From Aquanectria penicillioides (lineage: Eukaryota > Ascomycota > Sordariomycetes > Hypocreales > Nectriaceae): DNA of 64,000 nt. The DNA lies in assembly GCA_003415625.1 (NCBI GenBank), contig PYIU01000010.1, forward strand, positions 2,478,501-2,542,500. The letters are read 5' to 3'. The translations under genes and the position numbers were made by a program. Below the pieces are notes generated by a model. The model worked only from the letters and a program-made list of their open reading frames with translations. It did no database searches and was not told where the DNA came from. Shown here one piece after another: positions 58,991 through 64,000 of this stretch; the first letter of the stretch is position 1; every line of letters starts with the position of its first letter.

Positions 58991-60112
58991 GAGTCTAGGT
59001 GATGCCATATCGGCCTGCCCCTAACCTAGGTAACCACCCTGCGTCTAGCTTAGGACTGGGGTTCTAGTCAACGCCGACTATCGACCATGATGGTACCGTT
59101 TGTCCCAACTCATTGTTCGTAACATCCTGCGGAGAAGCGTGCAGAAACTTGGCGTTGCTAGCCAGGGTCAGCTTATTGAGCCTAGTGCTTAGCATGCAAC
59201 AGAGGCATTTTCGTCATCCATCTCGCCAACATCACGCCAAAGACAACCGATCAGCCGATGTCAGGTCAATTACCACCCAAACTACGATCTTGGTCGATTA
59301 TCTAATCGCTTCCCTATATTATCGCTCAAATATGGCTGGTAAGATTTCGGCTTCCTGATGCTTCCTGATGAGGCATTTAGCACAGACTGAGCTTGAAAGA
59401 ATTGGAGGATGCCAAAGTGGTCCTCACTCGAGCCCAAAACTCTATCCAAAGTAATATCGAACTTTGACAATTAGAATCATCCTCCGTGCGAGAAGAGAAT
59501 ATAAAGGAAGCCCCCGAGTAGGCGTTGTAAAGACGGCTCGGTCACTCCTTTGTAGGTGTCCATGCTTGTTCTGTCCAACTTCTTACTAACCACGGTACGC
59601 TGGTCTACCTTTGATCCTTCCAGCTGATAACCGGCTGCCGCAATTCCACTAGTCTCGAAAACAATGGGTACTCAGTTAAACCTTACTTTCAAGACGCAAA
59701 CCTGACAAACAATATAAAGCGCACAAGGCAGCTTGGACATGGTAAGGATTAGTACGAACATATGTGCGTGCGCCAGAATCCGGTCCATCCAGCCGATTGG
59801 GAGGAGGAAATGGTTGACCAATTGCCGCAATGGTAAGGGTTAGTAAAGCAAAAAAACAGCTATGATCTTAAATACCTATCTGCAGCGCTGAAGTCGCCGT
59901 CGCCATGATTTCTGCATTGGGTTTAATACTGGCTCTTTTATCTTTATACTAGCATATAGCTCGCGAGCTCTGGTCCTTCGCAATCCCTGGTCTAGGGTAG
60001 TTAGTTGGCACTGGTTTGTTTGGCGAGCTGGGTTCCAACAGTGGGGTGCGCTTCTATAACCTACTTGTCAACTGCCATCCATTCATTCAACTGTTGGTCT
60101 GCCGACTGGCAC
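58991..60112. other. intergenic
   Basis: No supported gene. A short tandem duplication (GCTTCCTGAT twice) lies at about 59350-59370. Confidence 0.45.
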
Positions 60113-61756
60113 ATGTTTGTTATTAACCAGCTGCCCCTGCAATGCATATTAGGCAGCAACAGGTTAACCATATTCTCACCTCCGCATCCGTTATCTCGCG
60201 TTGTATTCTGTTTTGACTTTAGCCTCCAGTATTCTCGCAAACATCAATCGACACACACGCATGCCCACGCAATTCACAATGCCAGAACCGCCCTTGCCTG
60301 CTCTGCCATTTCTACCCCAGAACTTACTGCAAAAGTCTTTTGTCTTCTATCAAAGAGTGATCTGCTAAGCTTGAGGCTCGTTTGTCATCCACTTAGCTCA
60401 GCTGCAACGCCTGAAGCTTTCCGCACGCTCCAACTCAAGACCAACGACCCATCACCTAAGCATTTTATCAACATCACACTATCATCAAGGCTTCGTGAAC
60501 ACGTTCGAGAGGTTTTTTGTGACTCCCGCCGCCCCGATTATTTTGATGGGTCATTCACTTATGAGTATCGAACGCCGAGCGTCCGCTTTATGCAAGCCTT
60601 AGACTATGTGCGTTATTGCCGACACCTCCGATTGCTACATATCTACTTTGATGAGATCTATCACCATGATGATGATTTCCAAATCGAGAAAGGCTTTCGC
60701 TTCAATGTCTTGACCACCATTTTCGAGAGCTTGGCAGGCACACGGACCTCCCACAACCTAGAAGAGCTCTCTAGCAAATGGAAGGACGGAGACGACATAC
60801 CATTCGAAAATATGCAGGATTTGTCTACACCAACAGACTCCATTCACCTGTCTGCACTATTCATGCACGGCCTAGCTGCGTCTCACTTCCGACAGTTTCA
60901 GGAAGAAACGAATCCAAGATTGTTTAAGGCTGTGGGCATCACTACTTTAAAACTTCACATCGTAATCGAGACTACGAGTATCGATGAATTTAAGCAATAC
61001 GGAAATTCTGGTTCATTGGAGTTTTACTGTAAACTCCCGATGACATGGTTATCCGCGTCCATGACTAGAAATTTACAAGACCTCTCTTTGACAGCAGTTG
61101 ATTGGTGGGGTTATCATCCTTCCATTGATCTTCGCGCAATCGGGGGTAATGATGGGTTACCAAGACTGAAAATTCTGACTTTAGGCAAATTCGTCTTTAG
61201 TCACCAATGGCAGATCAATTGGATAGCATCGTTGAGGCTCGAGGTGCTTCATCTCGACCACTGCGCCGTGCTCCATCAAACTTGGGGCCCACCGTTGGAC
61301 AAGGGCACCATCATCATTGGCCAGGATGACGAAGAGAATGATATCATGATATCAAGAGACGGTTATCCGACAACACCAGAATGGGCGCATGGCTATGTTC
61401 CCGATAGATACGGAACTATTGAATTTCCCTTGAGGTGGTCTGAAATGTTTGACCAATGGTGCAAACCCATGGCCACTTTGAACTTCAACAAGTTTGAGCA
61501 TATTGGTGGCGAGAGGAGAAGATTCACCTACATGGAGTGCAGCAAATGGTGCGCTTGGGAAGAGGTGGTCACTGAAGAAGAAGAAGAAGCTGAAGGGGAG
61601 GAGGACGCCCAGGATCTTGTCACCGGGGTACTGAGAAGCGAGGTTAGGGAGAAAGATCAAGAGGCCTTTAACCGATTGATGGCATTAGTAGAGAACGGCG
61701 AAAATGAAACTCAACTTTATGGGACGAGGAAATACGACTATGTTCGGAAAAGATAA
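60113..61756 (+). CDS. F-box-like protein
   Basis: The frame is open from before 60113, its first in-frame ATG, to 61756. An F-box-like helix pair (TPELTAKVFCLLSKSDLLSLRLVCHPLS) starts near 60313. A long C-terminal region with scattered leucine-rich strands (LRLLHIYFDEIY, LKILTLGKF, LEVLHLDHCAVL) and an acidic E-rich tail (VVTEEEEEAEGEEDAQD) follows. Fungal F-box proteins recruit substrates to SCF ubiquitin ligases. The F-box sits unusually far from the ATG at 60113. In another frame, ATGs at 60261 and 60279 encode MPEPPLPALP directly before it, so one missing base near 60306-60312 may hide the true start. Confidence 0.65.
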   Translation: MFVINQLPLQCILGSNRLTIFSPPHPLSRVVFCFDFSLQYSRKHQSTHTHAHAIHNARTALACSAISTPELTAKVFCLLSKSDLLSLRLVCHPLSSAATPEAFRTLQLKTNDPSPKHFINITLSSRLREHVREVFCDSRRPDYFDGSFTYEYRTPSVRFMQALDYVRYCRHLRLLHIYFDEIYHHDDDFQIEKGFRFNVLTTIFESLAGTRTSHNLEELSSKWKDGDDIPFENMQDLSTPTDSIHLSALFMHGLAASHFRQFQEETNPRLFKAVGITTLKLHIVIETTSIDEFKQYGNSGSLEFYCKLPMTWLSASMTRNLQDLSLTAVDWWGYHPSIDLRAIGGNDGLPRLKILTLGKFVFSHQWQINWIASLRLEVLHLDHCAVLHQTWGPPLDKGTIIIGQDDEENDIMISRDGYPTTPEWAHGYVPDRYGTIEFPLRWSEMFDQWCKPMATLNFNKFEHIGGERRRFTYMECSKWCAWEEVVTEEEEEAEGEEDAQDLVTGVLRSEVREKDQEAFNRLMALVENGENETQLYGTRKYDYVRKR

Positions 61757-62137
61757 CGTGGATGGGAGAATAAAAAATGGCGTAGCGCCGTATTACGTTA
61801 GGTTTATCAACGACAGTCAAGTGTGATGCACACCAAGGATCAAGCTAAACCAAAGTGACATGAGAATCGAGACTTGATTTATGTAGGGGGTCGTGTTTGC
61901 CACGAGCCTTTTCCTTTCATGTCGTTTGACTGACGTTGCTAATCGTAGCCTTCCTGATCCAAGCGGCCCTGTTCTCACGACAACACTACAACTTTGATGA
62001 ATCACTCTCTTAGGACGTTTATATACTAGATTGAAGACAAATATAAATACATAAATGGTTTTGCTCGCATCCCGAATCCCTTCAACCGTAGGTCGGGCTA
62101 GCCAACCTGCGGCAACTCCACCATGGGCAATCAAACG
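61757..62137. other. convergent intergenic region
   Basis: The region lies between the F-box-like gene and the DUF1593 gene, tail to tail. No gene was seen. Confidence 0.5.
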
Positions 62138-63740
62138 CTACTCGGTGAGGAAGCCTGATGGGATCTTACCCAGAGGCACCGGTGACCCATCATTGATGTA
62201 TGAGAAAATCACCCGCTTATATCTTCGGATCGGATACGGTCCCTTGGTGTTGGTTACTTGTAGTAGAAGGTGAAAGTCTGGTGTGACTAGCCCGGTTTGC
62301 GGGTTTCTTTCTATCTTCGCCGTCGTCACTTTAATCTTTCGCCCTCGAGTGACGTTGATGAATCCTGCCTCGTTTGCAACCAGCTTCAGGTCTGATTCTG
62401 GTCCTTCCATGCGTTCGATGTCGACCTTAGGGCCAACACCAAAGCTGTGGAATTTGTTCACATCTCCATAAAGCATCCAGGCGAACTCCAAGTCGACATC
62501 CCCGCCATCGGGGTTGTAAGTACCGCTGGCATCAAGGATATGTGTCCCTTCAGGTTTAACTTTCAGAATAAGAGGCTCTACACCCTTATTTCCATTGACG
62601 TCGACCACAGGAGGATGGGCCACTGTGGTGAAACTGCTAGTGACGGTCCATTGCATGCGGGCTGCAAAGTCGTCCTGCATGGCGTCTCTCCACCTCCAAA
62701 TGCTTGCACGGTGGTCATTATACCGATTTCCATCGGCTCCAACAACCCCAAATTCGTTGACGTTGTACAGGTGGTTTAAATCGATGCCGCCGTCCCAGTC
62801 GGCCTCAGCCTGGGGTCGGGAGTAGCGGCCGCCCCAACCACCCCAGTGGATATGATCCCTGTAGCTAAGACCGTTCTGTATAAGCCATAGGAATGACGGC
62901 GTGTCGCCTTCCATGCCAAACTTCACCTCGGGGTACGCCTCAGCGCCGAACTCGCCGACTCGGATGTGCTTGTTAAGCCATGGGTTCAGCACCTTGGTGT
63001 GATCAGGTCCGTTTCCAGCACCAATGTTCATGCCCAGCCAACTCCCTTGGCCGTACTCATTCCACCCATGTGCTGATACAATGTAGAAAACATCTGGGAA
63101 TTTGGCGCGGATCCACGCACCGGTGTCATCTTGGTCTGAGATTGCGTAGACTCGGAGCTTCGCCCGCAGCTTCAAGGCTTCTTCCGCGGAAGCAGTTTCG
63201 GATAGATGCTTGAGTGCTTGGGCGAGTGTGTTGACACCACCCCAGACCGGGATATAGAGTGGCTCCTCGGACTCTCGGAGAGCATCAAGAAGGCGTTTTG
63301 CGCCATCGCTGAGCGGTTCCTTCAAAGCCTTCTTACCGTAGACCTGCCGAAATGCTTGTGAGTTGAATGATCAAATGTTGGCGCTTTTGTGGTTCCATTT
63401 CTCATGAAAGTTCACTGTGACTGCTTACATTCGGTCCGGAAGTGATCAAAGTTAGGAAGTGTTCAGCCGGTTGATACTGGAAGTTTGGGTGCACATGGTT
63501 GTTTAGGTTGTTGACAACCTTGCCGTAGGCGTTGATGATGCGCCGGAGCTCTTCGGGGTGGGTGCTCGAGCGGAGCCAAGTAGAAGTGGTTGCGCAGATG
63601 CCGCGGGTATCAAATTCATTTGCGTACAGCAGATAACGGACGAGAGATTGCGAGTCGTCAGGTTCGTTGAGCACGTCCGTCAGGATGAAGATGCGGGGCT
63701 TTTGCGCGAACGTCGCGAGCTTGTCGAGATGGGCAGACAT
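62138..63740 (-). CDS. DUF1593 / Sde182-like nucleoside-hydrolase-fold protein
   Basis: Exon 63740-63429 and exon 63343-62138 join in phase through an 85-nt intron, giving 505 residues. The N-terminal domain opens with PRIFILTDVLNEPDDSQSLVRYLLYANEFD, whose aspartates sit where nucleoside hydrolases bind calcium and ribose. It continues through GNGPDHTKVLNPWLNKHIR, GDTPSFLWLIQNGL and WGGWGGRY, all typical of the DUF1593 family first noted in cellulose-binding protein Sde182. The C-terminal domain (VDVNGNKGVEPLILKVKPEG ... SGTYNPDGGDVDLEFAW) is the family's beta-sandwich. The start is an ATG without a signal peptide. A hydrophobic stretch just upstream in another frame (from 63842) could be a signal if another exon arrangement applies. 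A role on plant-derived sugars or nucleosides is inferred. Confidence 0.87.
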
Positions 63741-64000
63741 GGCGCGCGCTGGTTGAGCAAAGACGCAATTAAACAAATCAACGGGCCCCAAGAGAGAGAG
63801 CAAATCCTGAAGCAAGAAATAATTGCGGTCTGTTCATCCATAACGGCTGTTAAATACCCAGCGGTCCTCCCCACACGCTACTGCTCCCGCCGCTTCCCTC
63901 GTAAACAACGGATGATTAAAAGCGGCATCCGTAGCCTCCACTCCATGCGCCGAGCCACAGTGAAGTCGACTGCGCGCGGTCATCGGATTAATTCTTACTT
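63741..64000. other. 5' flank of the DUF1593 gene
   Basis: No other gene is visible before the window ends. Confidence 0.4.

Noticed and set aside
1..64000. CRISPR array, prophage or bacterial operon
   Set aside because: No regularly spaced repeats, and the introns and gene families are eukaryotic (fungal).

Overview
The window is nuclear DNA from a filamentous ascomycete (Pezizomycotina). Genes lie on both strands, are spaced by 0.5-3 kb, and carry short introns of about 45-90 nt with GT..AG ends and RCTRAC-like branch sites. Families are typically fungal: a HET-domain protein, an LaeA-like methyltransferase, Zn2Cys6 regulators, a P450 with CYP52-type motifs, a CFEM remnant and multi-pass ectodomain membrane proteins. 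I cannot name the genus. Exon boundaries were worked out by hand from reading frame, phase and splice motifs; where they fit exactly I say so.

Layout. 1-15 kb: an SMP/C2 lipid-transfer protein, a secreted SMP-30-like beta-propeller, a DUF3176-type membrane protein, an NmrA-like oxidoreductase and a second ectodomain membrane protein with a damaged-looking 5' end. 15-21 kb: a four-exon secreted/transmembrane mucin-like protein, a frameshifted CFEM/GPI relic and long gene-poor stretches. 22-25 kb: an ACOT9-like acyl-CoA thioesterase and an alpha/beta hydrolase with one frameshift. 26-37.5 kb: a lipid-oxidation-flavoured block with a dead Zn2Cys6 fragment, a truncated and frameshifted long-chain alcohol oxidase, a divergent CTF1-beta-like regulator that is also broken, an intact Zn2Cys6 regulator and a CYP52-like P450. 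38-44 kb: a conserved small protein ending in a C2H2-like finger, a nine-exon LaeA-like methyltransferase with a 7-nt microexon, and unassigned coding-like fragments. 44-50 kb: a non-autonomous hAT element inserted just upstream of a regulator gene, then an SDR and a serine carboxypeptidase, each with a single-base frameshift. 51-64 kb: a HET protein with two membrane segments, a third ectodomain membrane protein, unassigned secreted/membrane fragments, an F-box-like protein and a DUF1593 (Sde182-like) hydrolase.

How the genes may work together. The best functional grouping is fatty alcohol/fatty acid terminal oxidation: P450 hydroxylase, alcohol oxidase and a cutinase/lipid-type regulator, with an acyl-CoA thioesterase and a hydrolase on the left flank. 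The oxidase and its divergent regulator both look dead while the P450 looks nearly intact. No PKS, NRPS or terpene synthase was seen, so the LaeA-like methyltransferase is not evidence of a metabolite cluster here.

Caution. Several otherwise well-conserved genes are broken by one base, mostly in or beside a short homopolymer. Sequencing error and true pseudogenisation cannot be separated from the sequence alone.
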